DNA of 40,282 bases, taken from the NCBI GenBank assembly GCA_029227635.1, contig JAQYAH010000063.1, forward strand, positions 1 to 40,282, in the 5' to 3' direction. This document shows, in pieces, positions 23,900-34,338 of the stretch (positions are counted from its first letter, which is position 1; each line of letters opens with the position of its first letter). Source of the DNA: Clostridiales bacterium. Lineage in GTDB: Bacteria > Bacillota > Clostridia > Lachnospirales > Lachnospiraceae. The notes beneath the pieces are model-generated. The model did not search any database. It worked only from the letters and a program-made list of their open reading frames with translations, and was not told the DNA's origin. The position numbers and the translations under genes were made by a program.

Positions 23900-24787
23900 A
23901 TGAGATTTTACACTATAGAGACGGAGGGAAAGTGCCTCCCGGCGGTTTCCGCAGACGGAGGGAAGACGGCCTTTTTGCTCAAAGATCTGGGGGTTTGCTC
24001 AGAGAATCTTAAGGAGTTCATCGAAAAAGACGGTCAGGGTGCCCTTCCGGAAATTGAAAGGATCCTTAAGGAAAAAGACGATGCTGGAAATATTCTTCTA
24101 TCCAAGGCGAAGCTCTGCGCACCTATCATGTATCCCGGACAGGACCTTATTTGCCTTGGAATCAACTATCATGAGCATGCTGAGGAGGCGGAACGGTTTT
24201 CCCGGGAGTCCTTCGGAGGGGAAAGGCCCTACACTATTTATTTTTCCAAAAGGGTGAACCGGGCTTCCGCCCATGAGGATCCAATCCCCTTTTATGAAGG
24301 GCTGGTGGATAGTCTGGACTATGAGGTGGAATTGGGAGTGATTCTTGGAAAAGACGCTTTTCAGGTGTCAAAGGAGGAGGCCGGTGATTGTATTTTTGGC
24401 TATACTATTATTAATGATGTCAGTGCCAGAAACCTTCAGACCCGGCATAAGCAGTGGTATTTCGGCAAAAGCCTGGACGGCTTTACCCCCATGGGACCCT
24501 GCATTGTGACGAAGGACGAGCTGAATCCGAAGAATCTTGCCATCAGCTGTGAGATCAATGAAGAACTTCGGCAGAACAGCAACACCGGGCTTATGATCTG
24601 TTCTCCCGAGGAGGCGATTGCGGAGCTGAGTGCCGGAATGACCCTCAAAGCCGGAAGCATCATTGCTACAGGGACTCCCTCGGGAGTGGGGCTTGGTTTT
24701 GATCCTCCGAAGTTTTTGCAGCCCGGGGATGTGGTGATCTGCCGGATCGAAGGCATCGGGGTGTTAAGAAACAGAGTTGAAAATTGA
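23900..24787 (+). CDS. Fumarylacetoacetate hydrolase (FAH) family protein
   Basis: A 295-aa protein of the FAH superfamily. The metal-binding core YEVELGVILGKDAF, GYTIINDVSARNLQ and GKSLDGFTPMGPCIV is intact, as is the GTPSGVGLGFDPPKFLQPGD loop near the C-terminus. Members are Mg-dependent hydrolases, decarboxylases or isomerases of 2-keto acids, including 5-oxopent-3-ene-1,2,5-tricarboxylate and acylpyruvates; the substrate cannot be chosen here. It is a single gene between two terminators, convergent with murG. Confidence 0.85.
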   Translation: MRFYTIETEGKCLPAVSADGGKTAFLLKDLGVCSENLKEFIEKDGQGALPEIERILKEKDDAGNILLSKAKLCAPIMYPGQDLICLGINYHEHAEEAERFSRESFGGERPYTIYFSKRVNRASAHEDPIPFYEGLVDSLDYEVELGVILGKDAFQVSKEEAGDCIFGYTIINDVSARNLQTRHKQWYFGKSLDGFTPMGPCIVTKDELNPKNLAISCEINEELRQNSNTGLMICSPEEAIAELSAGMTLKAGSIIATGTPSGVGLGFDPPKFLQPGDVVICRIEGIGVLRNRVEN

Positions 24788-24793
24788 ATTATT

Positions 24794-24836
24794 AAAAAAA
24801 GATCCTCCATATGCCTGGCATGCGGAGGATCGATTT
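24794..24836 (-). terminator. Terminator of murG, shared with the convergent FAH gene
   Basis: GATCCTCC (24801-24808) pairs with GGAGGATC (24824-24831), with an inner ATGC/GCAT. On the reverse strand it is followed by seven T (24800-24794), so it chiefly terminates murG. The forward side has only GATTTATC. Confidence 0.85.
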
Positions 24837-24846
24837 ATCAAGAATG

Positions 24847-25911
24847 CTATTTGGAAACCTCTTCAATGAGGTTGACAATAGTATTGATGGAATCCATCTG
24901 AGGATTCTGCACCATAGTGCGCTTGTAGTCATCCCGGTGTTCGTAGAGATCCATAACTGTCTGAAGAAGCTTCTCGTTGGTGATCTCTTCCTCTTCCATG
25001 ACCAGAGAAAAGCCCTGGCGCTCAAAGGAGCGGGCATTTAAGATCTGGTCTCCCCGGCTGGCGGCCGCAGAGAGAGGAATGAGGAGGTTGGGTTTTGCTA
25101 GAGCCAGGATCTCACAGATGGCGTTGGCTCCGGCACGGGAGATTATCACGTCCGCGAGAGCAAAAAGATCCTTGAGTTCACCCTCGATGTACTCGAACTG
25201 AACATAGCCCGGGGTTGCGGCAAGAGACTCATCTACCTTTCCTTTACCGCAAAGGTGGATCACATTGAATTTGGAGAGAAGCTCCGGGAGGATTCCTCTC
25301 AAAGCGGTGTTTAAGGGGGTTGCTCCAAGGCTTCCTCCCACCGCCATGATCGTAGGCTTCTTCTCGGTGAATCCACAGAATTCAAAAGCAAACTCCGGGT
25401 CGCCCTTGAGAAGTTCTCTTCTGATGGGAGAACCGGTAAGGACGGCTTTATCTGCCGGAAGATTCCTCATAGTCTCGGGGAAGTTGCAGCAGACCTTCAC
25501 TGCGGAAGGAATGCAGAGTTTGTTGGCAAGTCCCGGGGTTATATCCGACTCGTGAAGGATCGCGGGAACCTTGGCGGATTTCGCCGCAAGAACCACGGGG
25601 ACGCTGACAAAACCTCCTTTTGAAAAAACCACATCCGGATTTATCTCACGGATGAGCTTCCTTGCTTGGGCACAACCTTTGAGGACTCTGAAAGGGTCTG
25701 TCAGATTCTGCAGGGAAAGATACCGGCGAAGTTTGCCGCTGGCAATACCGTAATACTTTACACCCTGTTCGGTGACAAGAGTTTTCTCAATGCCGTTTAA
25801 AGATCCTATGTAGTGGATCTCGTAACCCCGCTCTTTGAGAGCGGGAAAAAGTGCAATATTCGGGGTGACATGACCGGCAGTGCCTCCGCCTGTCATAACG
25901 ATTTTCTTCAT
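24847..25911 (-). CDS. murG: UDP-GlcNAc:lipid I N-acetylglucosaminyltransferase MurG
   Basis: A 354-aa GT28 enzyme that turns lipid I into lipid II at the inner face of the membrane. The N-terminal loop MTGGGTAGHVTPNIAL, ILHESDITPGLANKL, the second glycine-rich loop MAVGGSLGATPLNTAL and the UDP-GlcNAc site SRAGANAICEILALAKPNLLIPL are present. It stands alone, between convergent FAH and divergent mtnN, and not in a dcw cluster. It has its own terminator; its promoter is not clear. Confidence 0.94.
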   Translation of the reverse strand: MKKIVMTGGGTAGHVTPNIALFPALKERGYEIHYIGSLNGIEKTLVTEQGVKYYGIASGKLRRYLSLQNLTDPFRVLKGCAQARKLIREINPDVVFSKGGFVSVPVVLAAKSAKVPAILHESDITPGLANKLCIPSAVKVCCNFPETMRNLPADKAVLTGSPIRRELLKGDPEFAFEFCGFTEKKPTIMAVGGSLGATPLNTALRGILPELLSKFNVIHLCGKGKVDESLAATPGYVQFEYIEGELKDLFALADVIISRAGANAICEILALAKPNLLIPLSAAASRGDQILNARSFERQGFSLVMEEEEITNEKLLQTVMDLYEHRDDYKRTMVQNPQMDSINTIVNLIEEVSK

Positions 25912-26029
25912 ACAAAATACTCCCTCATTAAGATTTCATTAATTAGCTTACAATACAAGGATGAAAAAAGCAATTGAGCACAAGCCATTAATAATGCAAA
26001 ATAGGTTGTGATGTAGTAAAATAAAAAAA

Positions 26030-26053
26030 TAATCCGAAGGCAAGTTCGGATTA
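26030..26053. repeat. Perfect hairpin in the mtnN leader
   Basis: TAATCCGAA (26030-26038) and TTCGGATTA (26045-26053) are a perfect 9-bp inverted repeat with a 6-nt loop. On the reverse strand the stem is followed by TTTTTTATTTT and would act as a terminator. A weak forward promoter, ATGCAA (25994-25999), 17 nt, TAAAAT (26017-26022), would start mtnN mRNA right at this hairpin. Confidence 0.55.
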
Positions 26054-26079
26054 AAGAAAAGGATGAGAGGGGATTTTGT

Positions 26080-26772
26080 ATGATCGGTATTATTGGTGCA
26101 ATGGAGGAAGAGGTCCGAAGCTTACAGGAATGTATGACTCAGAAATCAGAAGAAAACTACTGTTCCATGAAGTTTTGCCGGGGTAAACTTTACGGCAAAT
26201 CAGTCGTAGTGGTAATGAGTGGGATCGGCAAGGTAAATATGGCGGTTTGCGCCCAAATCCTGCTTGGAAGATACAATGTGGATGTTCTCATCAACACCGG
26301 AATTGCAGGATCTCTTGATCCGGAGATCAACATTGGAGACATCGTCGTAGGCACAGATGCAGTGGAGCACGATATGGATGCTTCCTCTCTGGGAGATCCG
26401 GTGGGTCAGGTTCCCAGGATGGATGTTATGGCTTTTCCCTGCAGTGAGAGACTGGCAGATCTTGCGGTGGAAGCCAACAAGCGGGTGAATCCGGATATCA
26501 GAGCTTTTAAGGGAAGAGTGCTGAGCGGAGATCAGTTCATCAGCGACAGCGCAAAGAAGGATTATCTGGTAGAGAATTTCAAAGGACTTTGCTGTGAGAT
26601 GGAAGGGGCCGCTATGGCTCATACCGCATATCTCAACGGTGTGGAGTGCTTGATCTTAAGAGCAATTTCCGACAAGGCGGACGGAAGCGCCAATATGGAT
26701 TACGGAGAGTTCTCAAAAAAGGCCATTGAACATACCATGAAGCTTATTCTGGAAATGATCCCGGAAATCTAG
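26080..26772 (+). CDS. mtnN: 5'-methylthioadenosine/S-adenosylhomocysteine nucleosidase
   Basis: A 230-aa MTA/SAH nucleosidase. It cleaves adenine from MTA and SAH in the methyl cycle and can feed autoinducer-2 synthesis. Expected motifs are present: MIGIIGAMEEEVRSL with catalytic Glu12, INTGIAGSLDPEINIGDIVVG, CCEMEGAAMAHTAY and the catalytic Asp in RAISDKAD. GAGGGGATT lies upstream of the ATG. It is divergent from murG. No luxS gene is nearby. Confidence 0.94.
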   Translation: MIGIIGAMEEEVRSLQECMTQKSEENYCSMKFCRGKLYGKSVVVVMSGIGKVNMAVCAQILLGRYNVDVLINTGIAGSLDPEINIGDIVVGTDAVEHDMDASSLGDPVGQVPRMDVMAFPCSERLADLAVEANKRVNPDIRAFKGRVLSGDQFISDSAKKDYLVENFKGLCCEMEGAAMAHTAYLNGVECLILRAISDKADGSANMDYGEFSKKAIEHTMKLILEMIPEI

Positions 26773-26786
26773 ATAAACATAGTTTT

Positions 26787-26816
26787 TTGACCGAATATCA
26801 GCAGATGTGATACAAT
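26787..26816 (+). promoter_or_regulatory. Promoter of pgi
   Basis: TTGACC (26787-26792), 18-nt spacer, TACAAT (26811-26816) with an extended TG at 26808-26809. Transcription starts near 26823, giving a leader of about 42 nt. Confidence 0.75.
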
Positions 26817-26864
26817 AAGATTTGATGTTGTCAAAACCTTATTGTATTTCTATGGAGAATAATC

Positions 26865-28208
26865 ATGGCTTTAACTTTTGACTATTCAAATGCCTTAAAT
26901 GTGATCAGAAATGAAGAGATAGACCGAATCAAAGCATCAGCGGAGCTGGCAAGGGAGACCCTTTTGCAGGGGAATGGCGCGGGAAGTGATTTTCTGGGAT
27001 GGATCAATCTCCCGGCAACCTATGACAGAGTGGAGTTTGCCCGGATCAAGGATGCGGCAAACAAGATCCGCAAGGACTCAGATGTTCTTATAGTGATCGG
27101 AATCGGAGGCTCCTACCTCGGGGCGAGAGCGGTCATTGAATTCATGCAGCATTCCTTCCAGAATTCTCTGCCCTATGACAAGAAGGAGGCGCCGGATATT
27201 TATTTTGCCGGAAACTCCCTGAGCAGTGCTTACCTGGAAGATCTCTGTGAGATGCTGGAGGGAAGGGACTGGTCCATCAACGTGATATCAAAGTCCGGAA
27301 CCACAACGGAGCCGGCGATCGCCTTCAGAATATTCAGAGAGATGCTGGAGGATAAATACGGTAAGGAGGAGGCTGCAAGAAGGATTTATGCCACCACCGA
27401 CCGTTCCAAGGGAGCCCTCAAGAGACTCTCAACGGAAGAAGGTTATGAGACCTTTGTGGTTCCCGATGATGTAGGTGGCAGATTCTCAGTGCTTACTGCG
27501 GTGGGTCTTCTTCCCATAGCAGTTGCGGGAATCGATATCGACGAGCTCATGAGCGGAGCTTTAAAAGCCAGCGAGATGGCTATCCGTTCACCTTTTGAGT
27601 CCAACGATGCCATGCTATATGCGGCTATCAGAAACATCCTTTACAACAAGGGACTCAGGGTGGAGGTTCTCTCCAATTTCGAACCGTTTTTCCATTATGT
27701 AGGCGAGTGGTGGAAGCAGCTATACGGAGAGAGTGAAGGAAAGGATCAGAAGGGTATCTTCCCGGCATCCGTGGACTTCACCACCGATCTTCATTCCCTT
27801 GGGCAGTATATTCAGGATGGAAGCAGGATACTTTTTGAGACAGTGCTTGCCATCGAGGATCCCTCGGCGATCGTTGCCCTTAAGGAGGAGGAGAGCGACC
27901 TTGACGGACTGAATTACCTGAAAGGGCGCACTTTGGATTTTGTCAACAGCAGCGCCATGAACGGAACGATCCTGGCTCACAGGGACGGCAGGGTGCCGGT
28001 ACTTAAGATCACTATCCCGGACCGAAGTGCCTATTCCCTGGGTGAACTTCTCTACTTCTTCGAGTTCGCCTGCGGTGTGAGCGGCTATATGTTGGGAGTC
28101 AACCCCTTCAATCAGCCCGGCGTTGAGAGCTATAAGAGAAACATGTTCGCACTTCTTGGCAAGCCCGGCTATGAAGAGGAACGGGAAGAGTTAATGAAAA
28201 GACTGTAA
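26865..28208 (+). CDS. pgi: Glucose-6-phosphate isomerase
   Basis: A 447-aa short (Bacillus-type) phosphoglucose isomerase. [17 protein letters not shown] and [17 protein letters not shown] bind the sugar phosphate. The signature [16 protein letters not shown] and the C-terminal [24 protein letters not shown] carry catalytic His and Lys. It interconverts glucose-6-P and fructose-6-P in the cytosol. The gene has its own promoter and lies 45 nt before metG. Confidence 0.95.
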   Translation: MALTFDYSNALNVIRNEEIDRIKASAELARETLLQGNGAGSDFLGWINLPATYDRVEFARIKDAANKIRKDSDVLIVIGIGGSYLGARAVIEFMQHSFQNSLPYDKKEAPDIYFAGNSLSSAYLEDLCEMLEGRDWSINVISKSGTTTEPAIAFRIFREMLEDKYGKEEAARRIYATTDRSKGALKRLSTEEGYETFVVPDDVGGRFSVLTAVGLLPIAVAGIDIDELMSGALKASEMAIRSPFESNDAMLYAAIRNILYNKGLRVEVLSNFEPFFHYVGEWWKQLYGESEGKDQKGIFPASVDFTTDLHSLGQYIQDGSRILFETVLAIEDPSAIVALKEEESDLDGLNYLKGRTLDFVNSSAMNGTILAHRDGRVPVLKITIPDRSAYSLGELLYFFEFACGVSGYMLGVNPFNQPGVESYKRNMFALLGKPGYEEEREELMKRL

Positions 28209-28253
28209 TCAGTATGATTTGAATAGATTAGTTGAAAGTGAGGGCTATCTGAA

Positions 28254-30230
28254 ATGGACAAGAAAAAATTCTATCTCACAACAGCCATTGCCTACACCTC
28301 CGGCAAGCCTCATATCGGAAACACTTATGAGATCGTGCTTGCGGACGCAATGGTTCGTTACAAAAGAGAGCAGGGCTATGACGTATACTTTCAGACCGGA
28401 ACAGACGAGCATGGCCAGAAAGTAGAGAATAAAGCGAAAGAACTTGGAGTTACCCCCAAGGAATTCGTGGATGACGTATCCGGAACCATAAAGGGCATAT
28501 GGGATCTTATGAATACCTCCTACGATCGATTCATCAGAACTACCGATGAAGATCACGAGAAGCAGGTACAGAAGATCTTTAAGAAGCTCTATGACCAGGG
28601 CGATATATATAAAGGAGAGTACGAAGGACTTTACTGTACTCCCTGTGAGTCTTTCTTTACCGAGTCACAGCTGGTGGACGGCAAGTGCCCCGACTGTGGC
28701 AGAGAAGTAAAGCCTGCCAAGGAAGAGGCCTACTTCTTTAAGATGAGCAAATATGCGGATCGACTCATTGAGCATATCAACACTCACCCTGAGTTTATTC
28801 AGCCTGAGTCCAGAAAGAACGAGATGATGAATAACTTCCTTCTTCCCGGACTTCAGGATCTCTGTGTATCCAGATCTACTTTCTCCTGGGGTGTGCCGGT
28901 TCCCTTTGATACCAGACACGTTACCTATGTATGGCTTGATGCCCTGACTAACTATATCACCGGTCTCGGCTACGATGCAGACGGCAACCACGGTGACCTT
29001 TTCAAGAAGTACTGGCCGGCGGATCTTCACCTTATCGGTAAGGACATTATTCGCTTCCACACAATATACTGGCCTATCTTCCTCATGGCACTGGACATTC
29101 CTCTGCCCAAGCAGGTCTTTGGACATCCCTGGCTCCTCAGAGGCAAGGACGATGACAAGATGAGCAAGTCAAAGGGCAACGTGCTCTATGCTGACGATCT
29201 GGTTAAAGTCTTCGGTGTTGATGCGGTAAGATACTTCGTGCTTCATGAGATGCCTTTTGACAATGACGGCGTAATCTCCTGGGAACTTCTGGTAGAGAGA
29301 ACTAACTCCGATCTGGCAAACACCATCGGAAACCTGGTCAACCGCACTATCTCCATGAGCAACAAGTACTTCGGCGGCATCGTGGAGAACAAAGGAGTTT
29401 CAGAGGCGGTGGATGAGGACCTTAAGGCGGTAGTTACCACAACAGCGGACAGAGCTTCTGAGAAGATGGACAAGAACAGAGTTGCCGATGCCATCACAGA
29501 GGTGCTCAACCTCTTCAAACGCTGTAACAAATATATTGACGAGACGATGCCGTGGGCTCTTGCCAAGGACGAGAGCAAGAAGGATCGTCTGGCAACAGTG
29601 CTCTACAACCTTATTGAGAGCATTGAGATCGGAGGATCCCTCCTCTACTCATTCATGCCTGAGACTTCCGAGAAGATAATCGCTCAGATAAACGGCAGCA
29701 AGAGAAGCCTTGAGAGCATGAAGAATTTTGGCCTTTACAAGTCTGGCAATAAGGTGACGGAGAAGCCGGAGATTCTTTTTGCAAGACTTGACCTCAAAGA
29801 GGTTCTTGCAAAAGCCGAGGAGCTCTCACCGAAGCCGGCTCCTGAGCCTGTGACTGAGGAGAAGGCCGAAGAGGCCGCCCCCGAGATGGAGATCGCTCAT
29901 AAGCCTGAGATCGAGTATGGCGATTTTGATAAGCTGGAGTTCAGGGTGGGAGAGATCATTGCCTGCGAGGCGGTGAAGAAGTCCAAGAAACTTCTCTGCA
30001 GCCAGGTAAAGATCGGAAATGAAGTTCGTCAGATTCTCTCAGGAATTAAGAAGGAATACTCCCCTGAGGAGATGGTGGGCAAGAAAGTAATGGTAGTTTG
30101 CAACTTAAAGCCTGCTAAGCTTGCCGGAATGGTCTCCGAGGGAATGATCATCTGTGCCGAGGACAGTGACGGAACACTGGCACTTATGACACCGGAAAAA
30201 GACGTGGCTTCCGGAAGTGAGATCTGTTAA
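28254..30230 (+). CDS. metG: Methionyl-tRNA synthetase
   Basis: A 658-aa class I synthetase with the long form domain set. YTSGKPHIGNTYE holds the HIGH-type motif. A zinc knuckle has CTPCESFF and CPDCGRE. The KMSKSKGNVL loop follows, then an anticodon-binding helical domain. A proline- and glutamate-rich linker (about 525-550) leads to a C-terminal Trbp111-like tRNA-binding domain (EYGDFDKLEFRVGEII to the end). The ribosome site is modest (GAGGG about 11 nt before the ATG). It ends before a bidirectional terminator. Confidence 0.95.
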   Translation: MDKKKFYLTTAIAYTSGKPHIGNTYEIVLADAMVRYKREQGYDVYFQTGTDEHGQKVENKAKELGVTPKEFVDDVSGTIKGIWDLMNTSYDRFIRTTDEDHEKQVQKIFKKLYDQGDIYKGEYEGLYCTPCESFFTESQLVDGKCPDCGREVKPAKEEAYFFKMSKYADRLIEHINTHPEFIQPESRKNEMMNNFLLPGLQDLCVSRSTFSWGVPVPFDTRHVTYVWLDALTNYITGLGYDADGNHGDLFKKYWPADLHLIGKDIIRFHTIYWPIFLMALDIPLPKQVFGHPWLLRGKDDDKMSKSKGNVLYADDLVKVFGVDAVRYFVLHEMPFDNDGVISWELLVERTNSDLANTIGNLVNRTISMSNKYFGGIVENKGVSEAVDEDLKAVVTTTADRASEKMDKNRVADAITEVLNLFKRCNKYIDETMPWALAKDESKKDRLATVLYNLIESIEIGGSLLYSFMPETSEKIIAQINGSKRSLESMKNFGLYKSGNKVTEKPEILFARLDLKEVLAKAEELSPKPAPEPVTEEKAEEAAPEMEIAHKPEIEYGDFDKLEFRVGEIIACEAVKKSKKLLCSQVKIGNEVRQILSGIKKEYSPEEMVGKKVMVVCNLKPAKLAGMVSEGMIICAEDSDGTLALMTPEKDVASGSEIC

Positions 30231-30240
30231 TTGAATAGTA

Positions 30241-30284
30241 AAAGAAAATGACCGCAGCCGGTGGGGCTGCGGTCACTTTTATGT
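30241..30284. terminator. Bidirectional terminator between metG and coaBC
   Basis: TGACCGCAGCC (30249-30259) pairs perfectly with GGCTGCGGTCA (30265-30275) around a 5-nt loop. CTTTTA follows on the forward strand and TTTTCTTTT on the reverse strand, so it serves both convergent genes. Confidence 0.88.
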
Positions 30285-30327
30285 TAAATAGTCAGGGTTC
30301 AATATTTCAAATATAAAAAGCTTATTG

Positions 30328-31524
30328 CTATCGGTTCATCTTCTTGAGGATAAAGCTGAGGAGTTCATCTGCCACCTCGTCTTTGGTCATGATGGGAAGA
30401 CCCACAAGGTCCTCAGGGGTTATGAAGGTCACCACATTGGTGTCTCCCGCGAAGCCGGCACCCTCAACCTTGACGTTGTTGGCAACTATCATGTCCAGGT
30501 TTTTCTTTGAGAGTTTAGCCTTTGAGTTTTCGATCAAGTCCCGGGTCTCCATGGAGAATCCGCAGAGGAACTGGGCGGGCTTTTTGTGTTCTCCCAGAAA
30601 GCCGATGATGTCCTCTGTGCGGGAGAGAGGGACGTTCAGGTCCCCGTCTTTCTTCTTGATCTTGTCTTTGGCCACGTTGGCGGGACGATAGTCTGCCACG
30701 GCGGCGGCCTTTATCACAATGTCTGCGTCTGCGGCAGATTCCTTTACAGCTTTGGCCATGTCGGCAGCGGAGATTATGGGGATGGTTCTGACATACTCCG
30801 GAGCCTTTATGTCAACGGGGCCGCTCACTAGAGTGACGTCGGCGCCGCGCCTTGCGGCGGCTTTTGCAATTGCATAGCCCATCTTGCCGGAAGAGTGGTT
30901 GGTTATGTAGCGCACCGGATCTATTGCCTCCCGGGTAGGGCCGGCGCTGACTACCACTTTCAGACCGGTGAGATCTTTGGGGGCCAGGGCCTTCTCCAGA
31001 TAGGCGTAGAGAATGTCGATTTCCGGCATTTTGCCGGCGCCTGTGTCTCCGCAGGCCAGATGGCCGGAGGCAGGGGTTATGATCTCCATTCCAAGATCCG
31101 AGAGCATACCGAGGTTGCGCTGAGTCACCGGATTCAAGTACATCTGAGTGTTCATGGCCGGGGCAATGATCTTTGGACAATTGCAGGCCAGAAAAGTAGT
31201 GGTGAGCATGTCGTCGGCGATTCCCATGGCGGCTTTTGCAATGAAGTTTGCGGAAGCTGGAGCAACAAGGAAGACCTCGGCTTTTTTGGCTAGGGCCACA
31301 TGCTCCACGCTGTACTGGAAATTCCGGTCAAAAGTATCGATAAGACACTTGTTGCCGGTTAATGTTTCAAAAGTAATGGGGTTGATAAAGTTTGTCGCAT
31401 TGGCAGTCATGATCACGGTGATGTCGGCTCCCTGCTTTTGAAGGAGGCTGGCAAGGCCTGCGATCTTGTAGGCGGCGATGCTGCCGGTAATGCCAAGGAC
31501 GATGTGTCTGCCGTTAAGGTTCAT
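30328..31524 (-). CDS. coaBC: Bifunctional phosphopantothenoylcysteine decarboxylase/synthetase
   Basis: A 398-aa bifunctional CoA enzyme. The N-terminal CoaC flavoprotein half (LGITGSIAAYKIAGL, PAMNTQMYLNP, CGDTGAGKMPE with the active-site Cys) decarboxylates phosphopantothenoylcysteine. The C-terminal CoaB half (VVSAGPTREAIDPVRYITNHSS, then KAAAVADYRPA and the KIKKK patch) joins cysteine to phosphopantothenate. The start overlaps the coaX stop by 1 nt (TGATG arrangement), so the two genes are translationally coupled and supply consecutive steps. Confidence 0.95.
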   Translation of the reverse strand: MNLNGRHIVLGITGSIAAYKIAGLASLLQKQGADITVIMTANATNFINPITFETLTGNKCLIDTFDRNFQYSVEHVALAKKAEVFLVAPASANFIAKAAMGIADDMLTTTFLACNCPKIIAPAMNTQMYLNPVTQRNLGMLSDLGMEIITPASGHLACGDTGAGKMPEIDILYAYLEKALAPKDLTGLKVVVSAGPTREAIDPVRYITNHSSGKMGYAIAKAAARRGADVTLVSGPVDIKAPEYVRTIPIISAADMAKAVKESAADADIVIKAAAVADYRPANVAKDKIKKKDGDLNVPLSRTEDIIGFLGEHKKPAQFLCGFSMETRDLIENSKAKLSKKNLDMIVANNVKVEGAGFAGDTNVVTFITPEDLVGLPIMTKDEVADELLSFILKKMNR

Positions 31525-32312
31525 CAGTTTGCACCTCCCGACTGCTTCTCGGTGTTTTTGCGATAGATGAGGCCGAGACCTTTGAGGGTGAGCTGCTCAT
31601 CATAGATGATCTCGTTGCGGCAGTAGGGGATGATCTTGTGGGAAAGTCCGCCGGTGGCAACCACGGGAACTTCCTCCCCCATATCCTCCCGGATCCTGTC
31701 GATCATGCCGTCGAGCATGGAAGCCTGACCATGGATGATGCCGCTTTTCATACAGTCCACGGTATTTTTGCCAATCAGCTTCTTGGGAACTTCCAGGCTG
31801 ATCCTGGGGAGCCTTGAGGTGCGGCTTGTGAGAGAATCCAGGGAGACTCTCACTCCGGGGATGATCATTCCGCCGATGTAGCTGCCTTTCTTGTCCACCA
31901 TGCTTATGGTGGTAGCGGTTCCCATGTCGATCATGATAAGGGGAGCGCCGTAGTCGGCAACTCCGGCAACGGCGTTGACGATGAGGTCACTGCCCACACT
32001 GGAGGGATTGTCCATGAGGATGTTGATACCGGTCTTGACCCCGGGACCGACCAACAGGGGCTTTGAGTGGAGAAGCTTCTCCAGAGCCGCGCAGATGATA
32101 TTGTCCAGTGGAGGTACCACTGAGGAGACGATGCTGCCCCTGATGCTGGCAATGTCGATGTTGTACAGATCAAGGAGAGTCTTTAAATTTACAAGGTACT
32201 CCAGTTCAGTGTTTGAAGTATTGGTGGAGAGGCGTTCCACAAAAAGAACCTTGTCCTTCTTAAGACAGCCTATCACCAGGTTGGTGTTTCCGATATCTAC
32301 TGCTAAAATCAT
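31524..32312 (-). CDS. coaX: Type III pantothenate kinase
   Basis: A 262-aa CoaX kinase, an ASKHA-fold enzyme that phosphorylates pantothenate and is not inhibited by CoA. VDIGNTNLVIGCL is the phosphate-1 motif; IDMGTATTISMVDKKG and MIIPGVRVSLDSL follow. The open frame extends upstream to 32339, but the ATG at 32312 has AGGAGG 6 nt before it and matches family N-termini. It comes after galE, 54 nt downstream on the same strand, and is coupled to coaBC. Confidence 0.94.
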   Translation of the reverse strand: MILAVDIGNTNLVIGCLKKDKVLFVERLSTNTSNTELEYLVNLKTLLDLYNIDIASIRGSIVSSVVPPLDNIICAALEKLLHSKPLLVGPGVKTGINILMDNPSSVGSDLIVNAVAGVADYGAPLIMIDMGTATTISMVDKKGSYIGGMIIPGVRVSLDSLTSRTSRLPRISLEVPKKLIGKNTVDCMKSGIIHGQASMLDGMIDRIREDMGEEVPVVATGGLSHKIIPYCRNEIIYDEQLTLKGLGLIYRKNTEKQSGGAN

Positions 32313-32366
32313 ATTCTTCCTCCTGTTACCACTCCTCAAGGGATGCAGTACAATTTATAAAAACTA

Positions 32367-33404
<1,038 letters not shown>

Positions 33405-33419
33405 TTAATATCTCATACA

Positions 33420-33448
33420 AAGATAACACAGAATGGCTTTCGGCTCAA
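33420..33448 (-). promoter_or_regulatory. Promoter of galE
   Basis: On the reverse strand TTGAGC (33448-33443), 17 nt, TATCTT (33425-33420), with an extended TG just before the -10. Confidence 0.6.
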
Positions 33449-33499
33449 CCTTTGGGAGTGTGCGGACTTTTGCAAAAGGTTCTTTTTGCCCCCTCTTTG

Positions 33500-33508
33500 T
33501 GTTATAAT
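33500..33508 (+). promoter_or_regulatory. Extended -10 promoter of tatD-ksgA-tadA-degV
   Basis: TG-T-TATAAT at 33500-33508 is a perfect extended -10; the -35 region (about 33480-33485) is poor. Transcription should start near 33515, 24 nt before the tatD ATG. Confidence 0.65.
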
Positions 33509-33538
33509 ACATTGATTAAGGTGATTAAGGAGTAAAGG

Positions 33539-34315
33539 ATGATTATAGATACACATGCCCATTACGATGATGAGGCTTTTGACAAGGACCGGGCGGAAGT
33601 CCTTCTCGGACTACGTGAGGCCGGAGTGGAAGCGGTGATAAATGTCTGCGCTTCCCCCGAGAGCCTTTTTTCCACTCCGGAGCTTGTGAGGAAATATCCT
33701 TTTGTATACGGAGCCATTGGGCTTCACCCGGATGAGGTGGGCTGGTTCAATGAGGAGAGGTTTGAGGAGCTCCCGGCTCTTTTGCAGCAGGATAAGATCC
33801 TGGCTGTGGGAGAGATCGGACTGGACTACCACTGGAACGTGGAGACCGCCGAGGTTCAGAAAGAGTGGTTTGTAAAGCAGATCCGACTGGCGGATGAGGC
33901 AAAGCTTCCGGTGATCATCCACAGCCGGGACGCGGCAAAAGATACCCTGGAGATCGTGGAGAAGGAGGACGTGGGCCGGATTGGTGGCGTGATGCACTGT
34001 TACAGCTACAGCCTTGAGGATGCGGTAAAGTACACGGACATGGGCCTTTTCCTCGGAATCGGCGGGGTGGTTACATTCAAGAACGGCAAGAAGCTCAAAA
34101 GGGTGGTCAGGGAGATCTCCTTAAGCCATCTGATTTTGGAGACGGATTGTCCCTACCTGGCGCCGGAGCCTTTCAGAGGCCGCCGGAACAATTCGGGGTT
34201 TTTGCGGCATGTGGTTCAGGAGATCGCCGAACTCAAGGGCGTAAGTCCGGAGGAAGTAGTGGAAGTGACCACGGATAATGCCAGAAGGCTCTTTGGAATC
34301 CCGAAGCAAAAATAA
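33539..34315 (+). CDS. tatD: TatD-family metal-dependent DNase
   Basis: A 258-aa TIM-barrel hydrolase of the TatD/YcfH family. Metal ligands occur in DTHAHYDDEAF, AVGEIGLDYHW, IIHSRDA, GVMHCYSYS and LETDCPYLAPEPFRG. Family members have 3'-5' DNase activity and take part in DNA repair or turnover. It starts the operon tatD-ksgA-tadA-degV; the tatD-ksgA pairing is common in Bacillota. Confidence 0.93.
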   Translation: MIIDTHAHYDDEAFDKDRAEVLLGLREAGVEAVINVCASPESLFSTPELVRKYPFVYGAIGLHPDEVGWFNEERFEELPALLQQDKILAVGEIGLDYHWNVETAEVQKEWFVKQIRLADEAKLPVIIHSRDAAKDTLEIVEKEDVGRIGGVMHCYSYSLEDAVKYTDMGLFLGIGGVVTFKNGKKLKRVVREISLSHLILETDCPYLAPEPFRGRRNNSGFLRHVVQEIAELKGVSPEEVVEVTTDNARRLFGIPKQK

Positions 34316-34338
34316 AGATAAGGATTGGATATTGATAC

